From Methylomonas sp. UP202 (lineage in GTDB: Bacteria; Pseudomonadota; Gammaproteobacteria; Methylococcales; Methylomonadaceae), in assembly GCF_029910655.1 (NCBI RefSeq), contig NZ_CP123897.1, positions 2,097,547 through 2,161,546 of the forward strand: DNA of 64,000 nucleotides, written 5' to 3'. Positions within the stretch are counted from its first letter, which is position 1; every line of letters begins with the position of its first letter. Positions 28,214-35,202 of the stretch are shown piece by piece. The translations under genes and the position numbers were made by a program. The notes under the pieces were generated by a model. That model was not told the DNA's origin. It did no database searches and saw nothing but the letters and a program-made list of their open reading frames with translations.

Positions 28214-29392
28214 TTACCGACCGGAAGGTATTAATTCGTAAGCGCCAATATCCAGGGCGCCCGAGCTAGGCCGTTTTTCGATATGCGCCGGGTGTTGGTA
28301 TTGATAGGTCGGCCATAACAAAAAGCCGTTGGCGGCGACGCCGGGATCGATGCCTTGATCGATTGAGCCGGCGCCGGCGGATAGCCGGTAATCGAACACA
28401 CCCCGGTTCCGAAAACGTTCGCTTTCCGCCAGGATGTTATGTAGTCGTTCGCTAGATTCCAAGCCGACCAAACTCGCACCGACCAGTAAATTGTTGATCA
28501 AAATGGGGCGGGCAACGCTGTGGTTGTTCAGAAACACGCCGCCCTGTTTATCGTTGACCAGCGTGTTGTTGATCATAATCAGCGTTTGATGGGGCTGAGT
28601 CTGATTGTGTTCGGCGGCAAACGACAGCATTGCTCGGTTTTCCGATTGGGCGCTTTGCCGGAATTGGTTGCCGACCAGATAGGCCTCGCCACCGTCCGGG
28701 AAATCCACCAGATAGCTCGAGGCGCGGGTTTCATCGCCTATTCGGTTATAAAGTAGGTAGTTTTCGCGGGCTCGCGACTTAACGTTATGGCCGGTATTGG
28801 CGTCATGCACATAACAGTGATTAAGGGCAAAACGCTTGATGCCGCCAATATAGATGTTGTGACCGAGTTTGCCGAGCAAGCGATAATCGACCGTATTGTC
28901 GTTGAATTCGGAGCCTTCGATAGTAATTTCGCTGCTGGGATTGGCGCCGGTCAGGATGCCCATTTGATTGTCGTGAAAATGACTATCGCGTATCGTTAAG
29001 TTGGTGCCTTCGAAACGAATGCCGGCACCGTTCAAGGCCTTGGCTCTGGCGCCGGAAAATTCGATGCTCTCTATCGTGACGTCGTCACCCTTGATAACCC
29101 AGGTGGCCTTGCCTTCGGCGTTGTTACCCATCGCCTCGAGATGCGCGCGGCCGCCGACTCCCCGCAGAATCAAGCGGTGCTGCGGCCAAGTCGCGACATC
29201 GTTTGGATACAGGCCCGCGTCGATTTCGACGATATCGTCGTTCCCGGCCACTATCGCAGCCTGACTGGGTAGTTTCAGTTCTTGGGATGGTCCGACCTGC
29301 CAAGTGGCGCAATCGCCCGAACCCGCATACAGCAGCAATACCAGTCCCCAGCGACAATAAGCGAGAGCTTTGGCGTTAATTCCGATCATCAA
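28214..29392 (-). CDS. secreted right-handed parallel beta-helix protein
   Basis: 392 residues with a signal peptide (about 1-29, cut near GDCA). The mature protein has repeated short strands ending in Asn and small hydrophobics (IESIEFSGARAKALNGAGI, LTIRDSHFHDNQMGILTGAN, ITIEGSEFNDNTV), the pattern of pectate-lyase-like beta-helices (PbH1 repeats). The C-terminal SGALDIGAYEL is the common end of choice-of-anchor-Q-type proteins. It probably binds or cleaves a surface polysaccharide, but no catalytic set is evident. It follows the dodecin gene after 94 bases on the same strand. Confidence 0.75.
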   Translation of the reverse strand: MMIGINAKALAYCRWGLVLLLYAGSGDCATWQVGPSQELKLPSQAAIVAGNDDIVEIDAGLYPNDVATWPQHRLILRGVGGRAHLEAMGNNAEGKATWVIKGDDVTIESIEFSGARAKALNGAGIRFEGTNLTIRDSHFHDNQMGILTGANPSSEITIEGSEFNDNTVDYRLLGKLGHNIYIGGIKRFALNHCYVHDANTGHNVKSRARENYLLYNRIGDETRASSYLVDFPDGGEAYLVGNQFRQSAQSENRAMLSFAAEHNQTQPHQTLIMINNTLVNDKQGGVFLNNHSVARPILINNLLVGASLVGLESSERLHNILAESERFRNRGVFDYRLSAGAGSIDQGIDPGVAANGFLLWPTYQYQHPAHIEKRPSSGALDIGAYELIPSGR

Positions 29393-29486
29393 TAACCAGC
29401 AGCACCAAGTGAGTGGCGTTCAATTGGAATGAAACGGCGCATCGGAATCCGATCGGCAAGCGGGCATCGGCATTGTAAATGCGAGG

Positions 29487-29693
29487 TTAGGGTAGGGTAT
29501 ATCCGACTTTGATGGTGACCTGCCAGTGCGCCACCTTCCCGTTGTCGATGTGGCCGCGGGTTTCGACAACCTCGAACCAGCGCAAGGTCTTGATGGTTTC
29601 GCCGGCTTTGGCGACTGCGTTTTCGATGGCGGCTTCGATACTGACGGCTGACGAACCGGTCAATTCAATTTTTTGATAAACATGGTCAGGCAT
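29487..29693 (-). CDS. dodecin
   Basis: 68 residues, the full length of the family. The sequence opens [20 protein letters not shown], followed by the short helix and the strand [14 protein letters not shown] that carries the flavin-stacking Trp, and ends [12 protein letters not shown]. Dodecins form hollow 12-mers that bind FMN, riboflavin or CoA and buffer them. The ATG at 29693 overlaps the end of thiE by eight bases, so it is the last gene of the ligA-thiD-thiE operon by spacing. Confidence 0.9.
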   Translation of the reverse strand: MPDHVYQKIELTGSSAVSIEAAIENAVAKAGETIKTLRWFEVVETRGHIDNGKVAHWQVTIKVGYTLP

Positions 29694-30333
29694 GGCGTTC
29701 TCCGTTGGCTTGAAACAATGCTTGAAAACGACGGGCGGCGGGCAAAGGCTCGGCGTCGAACAGGCCGCCGATCACCGCGAGCAAGTCTGCGCCGGCCGCC
29801 AACAACTGTCCAGCATTATCCGGTAGGATGCCGCCGATCGCGACGATGGGCACATTCAGCGTCTGTTTGGCTAGCGACAGCGTGGCAATGTCGGCCGGCG
29901 CCGCCAACGGCTTGGAGCCGGACGCGAAAAAGCGGCCGAAGGCGACGTAATCGGCGCCGGCTCTTTCCGCGCGCGTCGCGCGGTCCACGTCGTTGTAGCA
30001 GGACACGCCGATGATCGCGTGGCTGCCGAGCGCGGTTCTGGCGGCGGCGATGTCGCCGTCGTCGCGGCCCAGATGCACGCCGTCGGCACCGATTTCGGCC
30101 GCCAGCTCGACGCTGTCGTTGATTAGCAGCGGAACTTGATAGGCATGGCAGACGACGAGCAGTTCGCGCGCCAGCCGGGCGGCGTCCAGCGGCTGCTTAT
30201 CGCGGTATTGCACGACGACCGCGCCGCCACGCAAGGCGGCGTCAACTTCGGCTAGGACTTGGGCAATGGTTTTGCCTTCGGTCTGGGTGATCGCGTATAA
30301 ACCGCGGGGAGGGAAACTCAGGAATCCAGCCAA
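29686..30333 (-). CDS. thiE: thiamine-phosphate synthase
   Basis: 215 residues if started at TTG 30333 (GGAG eight bases upstream); a GTG at 30396 with AGGA upstream would add 21 residues and overlap thiD by 79 bases. The shorter form fits the usual ThiE length. Motifs: [42 protein letters not shown] for metal/pyrophosphate, and [13 protein letters not shown], then VPIVAIGGI. It joins HMP pyrophosphate and thiazole phosphate to give thiamine monophosphate. thiD immediately upstream supplies HMP pyrophosphate. Confidence 0.92.
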   Translation of the reverse strand: MAGFLSFPPRGLYAITQTEGKTIAQVLAEVDAALRGGAVVVQYRDKQPLDAARLARELLVVCHAYQVPLLINDSVELAAEIGADGVHLGRDDGDIAAARTALGSHAIIGVSCYNDVDRATRAERAGADYVAFGRFFASGSKPLAAPADIATLSLAKQTLNVPIVAIGGILPDNAGQLLAAGADLLAVIGGLFDAEPLPAARRFQALFQANGERHA

Positions 30334-31097
30334 AACCAGCGCTCCGGGTTGTGTTGCCCTTGACCGGGGCGGTAGGCGGCTTGCAGGCTTTGCCACGTGA
30401 ATTCCTGGGCCTCGTTGACGGCGCTGAACAGGTCCAAGCCTTGAGCCAGTAATGCGGCAACGGCGCTCGCCAACGTGCAGCCGGAGCCGTGGTAGTGATA
30501 CGGCAGGCGCTCCCAGTTGAAGGTTTCGTCCAGACTTTCCGGGCCGAACAAACGGTTGTGGACCAATGCGGAATTCTCGTGGGTGCCGGTGATCAGGACG
30601 TGTTCGGCGCCGAATTGTCGCAGTCTGGCGCCGCAGGCGGCCAAATCGTCAACACCGGCCAAACGGCGGGCTTCGATACTGTTGGGTGTTGCCAACGTCG
30701 ATAACGGCAATAGGTGTTCGACGATGGCGGCGATCAGTTCCGTGCCGGCCAAATCGGTGCCGCCGCCGGCGGCTAGCACCGGATCGAGTACGACCGGCAC
30801 TTTGCCGGCTTGGCGGATCACGTCGGCGACCGCGACGGCGATTTCGGCCGAACCGAGCAGGCCGATCTTGATCGCGGCGACCTGGAAATCTTCCAGCAGG
30901 GTTTGCGCCTGATTGACGACGTCTTGCGGTCGTTGCGGCAAGACTTTTTTGACGTTGCGGCTGTCCTGTTCGGTCAACCCGGTGATGATGCTGGCGGCGT
31001 GGCAGCGGTGGCTGACGATGGTTTCGATGTCGGCTTGTACGCCGGCGCCGCCGCTGGGGTCGTGGCCGGAAAAGCACAACACGATGGGGCGGGTCAT
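30318..31097 (-). CDS. thiD: hydroxymethylpyrimidine/phosphomethylpyrimidine kinase
   Basis: 259 residues with the ribokinase-like fold. The N-terminal VLCFSGHDPSGGAGVQADIE binds HMP, LDPVLAAGGG is mid-domain, and the C-terminal YHGSGCTLASAVAALLAQG holds the anion-hole/catalytic region. It phosphorylates HMP and HMP phosphate for thiamine synthesis. The ATG overlaps the ligA stop in an ATGA junction, so translation is coupled. The 3' end overlaps thiE slightly under either thiE start. No TPP riboswitch is visible because the operon leader precedes ligA. Confidence 0.93.
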   Translation of the reverse strand: MTRPIVLCFSGHDPSGGAGVQADIETIVSHRCHAASIITGLTEQDSRNVKKVLPQRPQDVVNQAQTLLEDFQVAAIKIGLLGSAEIAVAVADVIRQAGKVPVVLDPVLAAGGGTDLAGTELIAAIVEHLLPLSTLATPNSIEARRLAGVDDLAACGARLRQFGAEHVLITGTHENSALVHNRLFGPESLDETFNWERLPYHYHGSGCTLASAVAALLAQGLDLFSAVNEAQEFTWQSLQAAYRPGQGQHNPERWFWLDS

Positions 31098-33049
31098 TCC
31101 ACGTCTCCGTTTAATAGTTGCAGAAATTCCGCTTCGTCGATGACGGTCACGCCCTTGTCGCGGGCGGCGGCGGTTTTGTTGGCGCCGACGTTATCGCCGG
31201 CTACCAGGTAGTCGGTCTTGGCGGACACAGAGCTGCCGACCTTGGCGCCCTTGGCCTTGGCTTGCTTGGCCAGGTCGTCCCGGCTGCCACTGTGCAGGGT
31301 GCCGGTGAAGACGAGGGTCTTGCCGGATAGCGGATGCGCCGACGAATCGCCTTTGCGTTGGCTGGCTTGGAGGTTGAAGCCAAGCCCGGTCAGCTTTTCG
31401 TACAAGTCCTTGATGTTGGCGAAGCCTTCGCTGATCACCGCCGCAGTTTTTTCGGCGAAACCCTCGATGGCGACGATGTCGGCTTCGGTCAGCCCGAAAA
31501 TCTGGTCGAGCGGGTAGTGAGCCAACAGCCGCTCGCAATTGCCCAAACCCATTCGAAACACGCCGAATGCGGCCAGAAAACGCCAATCCTCGACCGCTTC
31601 GCTACGGCTGCGCGACAGTTGCTCGACCAGATTTTGCGATTGTTTGGGGCCGAAGCCCATGCTTTCGAATTGTTCGGCGGTCAGCGCGTAGATTTCGTCA
31701 ACGCGGCGGATGCCGTACTCGTATAGTTTTTTGATCGTCGCGGCGCCGAAGCCGTCGTTGTTTTTCAGCATCCGGAAAAAATGTTCCATGCTGTTGCTGA
31801 TTTGGGCAGGGCAAGCCAAATTGTTGGGGCAGATCAGATAATCGTTATCCCAAATCAGCTCGTGACCGCAACTGGGGCAGTGCGACGGCACTTCGGGTTT
31901 GGCGGGTTCCAGGACTTCTTCAATTTTGGGGATGACTTCGCCGGAGCGGGCCAAGCGAATCAAAGCGCCGGGACCTATGCCTTTATCGACCACCATTTTG
32001 TAATGGTGGGCCGTCGCGCGGGAGAGCAGGGCGCCGCTCAGGCGGGTTGGTTCCAGCTCGGCAACCGGCGTGATACGCCCGGAACGCGAGGTTTGCGGCG
32101 TTACGCTCACGACTTTGACGTTGGCGGTCGCCAAGTTTTCCTTGTAGGCGATCTGCCAGCGGTGATGATGGCGGGTCGCGCCGAGGTATTGCTTGAGTGG
32201 CTCGTCGGTGATTTCCAGAATCACGCCGTCGACGTCGTAATCGACTTTATGCCAGATGTCCTGAACGATAGCTTCGAAATCGGCGATCAGTTCGCTCCAC
32301 GGACCGGACCAATGAGGCAGCAAGGCAAACGGAAAAAACACCGCCGCGTGGTCGGCGATGGCTTTTAAAGCATGTTCCTCAAGTTCTTTTTCCTTGATGA
32401 CGCTGGCTTGAAAGTTCCGGGGGTTATCGAAGTGTTCGGCCAGATTCTCGTCGAAATAGCGGCGGCCGACGACGATTTCGCCGGCACCCAGGCCGCGCGC
32501 GCCTTGCCCGGCAACTTGCAAGCCGCGCTCGAACACCCGGGTGATGTCCTGACCCTTGCGGCCGTCACCCCGTGTATACAGCAATTGTCCGTCGTCGTAG
32601 GCGGCGTAGCCGTCCAATTTGGGCGTCACCTTGAAGGTCAGCGCGCGAAAGTCCTCGCCGATATCGGCGGCGGCTTTCTCTATCCGTGCCGCCCAGCGTT
32701 CGATGTCTTCGCGGCTGTAAGCCTTGTCGGTGGACAGCATCACCACCGGCAAATCGACGGTCTTGCCGGCGAATAACGGTTCAGGCTCGACTTCGTGAAG
32801 CAGGGGATGCTCGGGTTGGCGTCGCTTTAACTCGTTTAGATACACGAAATCGTAGTCGGCGTCGCTGACGATGGGGGCGCCCGCGCGGTAGAGGGCGTTG
32901 GCGACCTCAAGCGCGGCGATTAAATCTTCGTCGCCGGCGGCATTGATCAATGCTTGGTTGGCGAGTAGCTCAGTAACGCGGGCCAATTGGTCGGCGCTAA
33001 AGTTTAAGTTGGCTTGATCGAGAATTTGGCGGTGACTATCGGAAAACAT
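31094..33049 (-). CDS. ligA: NAD-dependent DNA ligase, divergent LigA
   Basis: 651 residues in LigA order: Ia/adenylation, OB, zinc finger, HhH, BRCT. The adenylation motif is KLDG (Lys144) in FKVTPKLDGYAAY, then TRGDGRKGQDIT, GEIVVGRRYF, NPRNFQAS, DGVILEITDEP, and RWQIAYKENL. The OB part has SGRITPVAELEPTRLSG; the zinc finger is CPSCGHELIWDN with later CPNNLACPAQ; BRCT begins SGKTLVFTGTL. Several motifs depart from canonical LigA (NPRN is followed by FQAS rather than the AAGSLRQ type), and the ligase is ~20 residues shorter than E. coli LigA. It could be the sole ligase or a second one. First gene of the thi operon. Confidence 0.8.
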   Translation of the reverse strand: MFSDSHRQILDQANLNFSADQLARVTELLANQALINAAGDEDLIAALEVANALYRAGAPIVSDADYDFVYLNELKRRQPEHPLLHEVEPEPLFAGKTVDLPVVMLSTDKAYSREDIERWAARIEKAAADIGEDFRALTFKVTPKLDGYAAYDDGQLLYTRGDGRKGQDITRVFERGLQVAGQGARGLGAGEIVVGRRYFDENLAEHFDNPRNFQASVIKEKELEEHALKAIADHAAVFFPFALLPHWSGPWSELIADFEAIVQDIWHKVDYDVDGVILEITDEPLKQYLGATRHHHRWQIAYKENLATANVKVVSVTPQTSRSGRITPVAELEPTRLSGALLSRATAHHYKMVVDKGIGPGALIRLARSGEVIPKIEEVLEPAKPEVPSHCPSCGHELIWDNDYLICPNNLACPAQISNSMEHFFRMLKNNDGFGAATIKKLYEYGIRRVDEIYALTAEQFESMGFGPKQSQNLVEQLSRSRSEAVEDWRFLAAFGVFRMGLGNCERLLAHYPLDQIFGLTEADIVAIEGFAEKTAAVISEGFANIKDLYEKLTGLGFNLQASQRKGDSSAHPLSGKTLVFTGTLHSGSRDDLAKQAKAKGAKVGSSVSAKTDYLVAGDNVGANKTAAARDKGVTVIDEAEFLQLLNGDVE

Positions 33050-33078
33050 GGTACCGGTCGGATTGGAGTCAAGCCGGG

Positions 33079-33084
33079 ATTATA
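33079..33084 (-). promoter_or_regulatory. -10 box of the ligA-thiD-thiE-dodecin operon
   Basis: A perfect TATAAT on the minus strand lies 30 bases before the ligA ATG, giving a leader of about 22 bases. The -35 region at standard spacing (TCCTGC) is poor. The Zur-gene terminator lies just upstream, so an independent promoter is needed here. Confidence 0.4.
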
Positions 33085-33116
33085 AAAGATAAGCGCTCGA
33101 AGCAGGATCGGCGCAT

Positions 33117-33149
33117 AAAAAAAGGGCGGGAGTTTTGAGGCTCCCGCCC
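33117..33149 (-). terminator. rho-independent terminator after the zur-like gene
   Basis: A perfect 9-bp stem GGGCGGGAG / CTCCCGCCC with an 8-base loop, followed on the minus strand by seven T residues. It lies about 130 bases after the zur-like stop and shields the ligA operon. Confidence 0.85.
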
Positions 33150-33277
33150 AGGCATCTATCTTTCAAGAGGATCATGTCAACGGTAGGAAAGCGTGTGACA
33201 TGGGTTGTATCGTATCGATTTTCCGAAGATTGACGTTGATCTGGGTCAATGTTTGCTGGGTTTTACCAAAACGTGAC

Positions 33278-33793
33278 TCATTGCGGGCGACAACTGCGAC
33301 ACAGTCCATGAATCTCGATAGTCTTGCGTTGGGGAGAAAACCCGGCGGTTTGCAATTCCTCGCTCAACGACTGGATCACGCTCGGCGCGCCGCGTTCTTC
33401 GACGGTGTGACACGCGGTGCAGATCAATAGCAACTGATCGTGCTGGGTGCCGGAACGGTGGCAGCCAACGAATGCGTTAAGGCTTTCCACCCGATGGATC
33501 AATCCTTGTTCCAACAGAAAATCCAAAGCTCGGTAGACGGTAGACGGCTTGGCGGCGTCGTTGACCGGTCGAAGTTGGTCGAGCAGGTCGTACGCTTTGA
33601 CGGCTTTGTGGCTGTTCCAGATCAGTTCCAGGACTTTGTGGCGTATGGGCGTCAGTTGCACGCCGCGTGACAAGCAAAGTTGTTCGGCTACACTGATGGC
33701 ATTGCGAATGCACAGATTGTGGTCGTGCTCAGGTTCCGGCGCATGATCTGGATCGAAGTCGGTCATCGGTAAAGGGTGAAAGGTTTCATTCAT
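33278..33793 (-). CDS. Fur-family regulator, Zur type
   Basis: 171 residues. After an acidic, His-containing N-terminus (PDHAPEPEHDHN) comes the winged helix: VQLTPIRHKVLELIWNSHKA, AYDLLDQL and KPSTVYRALDFLLEQGLI. The dimerisation half has two structural zinc CxxC motifs, CTACH and CRSC, and HDQLLLICTAC. CxxC pairs plus the short hinge suggest Zur (zinc uptake regulator) over Fur; metal preference is inferred. It probably represses zinc import genes, none of which are in the window. It is divergent from the diguanylate cyclase gene. Confidence 0.8.
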   Translation of the reverse strand: MNETFHPLPMTDFDPDHAPEPEHDHNLCIRNAISVAEQLCLSRGVQLTPIRHKVLELIWNSHKAVKAYDLLDQLRPVNDAAKPSTVYRALDFLLEQGLIHRVESLNAFVGCHRSGTQHDQLLLICTACHTVEERGAPSVIQSLSEELQTAGFSPQRKTIEIHGLCRSCRPQ

Positions 33794-33960
33794 TTGCTAC
33801 GAGGATTCCGTTATAGTGCCAGCATCATTCGCCTAATTCAATTCGGCCGAATCGCGGCAGCTTTTGCTGGCATTCGCCATGTCTCCATAGTATGGTTGTT
33901 TGGCAGGCACCCGAAGAACTTTCACGATTACACAGGTAGTAATTTCGAGGCAATCAATTA

Positions 33961-35169
33961 ATGAGAAGGATCACGTTCCTGGTTTATGCAGTCTTGTGGA
34001 TGATGCTGATCAGCCTCAGCTACTACCAGCAGCTTAAGGATACGAAGCGTTATGCCGAGGACATCGCTATCCGCCAGGCGGCAATGTTTTTCGATCACAT
34101 TGTGTTGATTCGGCAATGGAACAGTTCTCATGGCGGGGTGTACGCCGTTGACGACGGCCAAATTCGGGTGGACAGTACCGCCTCGCCATTCGTGGAAACC
34201 AAGGACGGCCGCCGTCTGGCCTGGATAGGCCCCACCCAAATGGCCCGTGAATTGGCGGATGCCGCCAAGAGCAAGACCGTGATTCGTTTTCATGTCGCCA
34301 GCATCCGGCCCTCGTCGGCGGATAACAAGGCCGACGATTGGGAATTGCGCGCATTGCTGGCCTTTAGAAACGGCGAGACCAGCGTCAGGGGAATCGCGGT
34401 ACTGGATAATCAGCCTTACTATCGGTATATCGCGCCGCTGCCGGCGGCTGAAAATTGTTTGACTTGCGCAGGCCTGGACGATGATGGCGGCGGCGCGATC
34501 AGCGTCAGTATCCCGGTAGCGAGTATCGATGCGTTTATCAGCGAGCGTCTACGCCAATTAGGCGTCACGCATGGGATTATCGCCAGCGTTGGCGTTATCG
34601 TGCTGCTATTGTCCTACCTCGCGCAAGTTCGACTCAGTAAGCGGCTGGACAAAGCGAAAAGCCGTTTGCAATTGGCCTATTTGGATTCGTTAACACTATT
34701 GCCCAACCGCCGATATTACGATGCCTTCGTCAAGCGGGAATGGAAACGGGCGATGCGGCATCAATATCCGATTTCGATGATCATGATCGATATCGATTAC
34801 TTCAAAGCCTACAACGACAGCCTTGGGCATCCCGAAGGCGATCAATGTTTACGCCAAGTCGCGCGGACCTTGAAGCGTTTTTTTCGCCGGCCCGGCGATT
34901 TGATCGCCCGTTACGGTGGCGAGGAGTTTTGCGTTGTGGCCGCCTGCGACGCCAATCAAATTCTGGCATTGGCGGAAATTCTGAGAAAGGCCATCGAAAA
35001 CATGCGTTTGCCTCACCCCAATTCAAAGATATCGGAGTTCGTGACGATTAGCTTGGGTGTTTCGACGATAGTGCCTCGCGAACATCAGGAGTTCGAGCAG
35101 TTGTTGCACGCCGCCGATCAGGCCTTGTACAACGCCAAGGCCTCGGGACGTAATCGCGTCGGACGCTAA
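33961..35169 (+). CDS. diguanylate cyclase with degenerate Tll0287-like sensor domain
   Basis: 402 residues. Membrane helices at about 4-20 and 203-222 enclose a periplasmic domain of the Tll0287/DUF3365 type (SSHGGVYAVDD, IGPTQMARELAD). Where the family has CxxCH it reads CLTCA (166-170), so the axial His is missing. The cytoplasmic GGDEF domain has the active site GGEEF at 319-323 and an inhibitory I-site RPGD at 310-313, five residues ahead, so it should make c-di-GMP with product feedback. The same sensor family, with intact CxxCH, is in the chemotaxis receptor at 21-23 kb. Confidence 0.88.
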   Translation: MRRITFLVYAVLWMMLISLSYYQQLKDTKRYAEDIAIRQAAMFFDHIVLIRQWNSSHGGVYAVDDGQIRVDSTASPFVETKDGRRLAWIGPTQMARELADAAKSKTVIRFHVASIRPSSADNKADDWELRALLAFRNGETSVRGIAVLDNQPYYRYIAPLPAAENCLTCAGLDDDGGGAISVSIPVASIDAFISERLRQLGVTHGIIASVGVIVLLLSYLAQVRLSKRLDKAKSRLQLAYLDSLTLLPNRRYYDAFVKREWKRAMRHQYPISMIMIDIDYFKAYNDSLGHPEGDQCLRQVARTLKRFFRRPGDLIARYGGEEFCVVAACDANQILALAEILRKAIENMRLPHPNSKISEFVTISLGVSTIVPREHQEFEQLLHAADQALYNAKASGRNRVGR

Positions 35170-35202
35170 CGGATCGGCGGGCACGAGCCGACCGAGCGCT
35201 TG

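Noticed and set aside
31094..33120. TPP riboswitch before the thiamine genes
   Set aside because: thiD and thiE are downstream of ligA with no leader; the short ligA leader lacks the conserved CTGAGA core.
33841..33852. ATTCGGCCGAAT palindrome in the zur/cyclase divergent region as a Zur operator
   Set aside because: It is short and GC-rich, does not resemble AT-rich Zur boxes, and is unsupported by a second copy.
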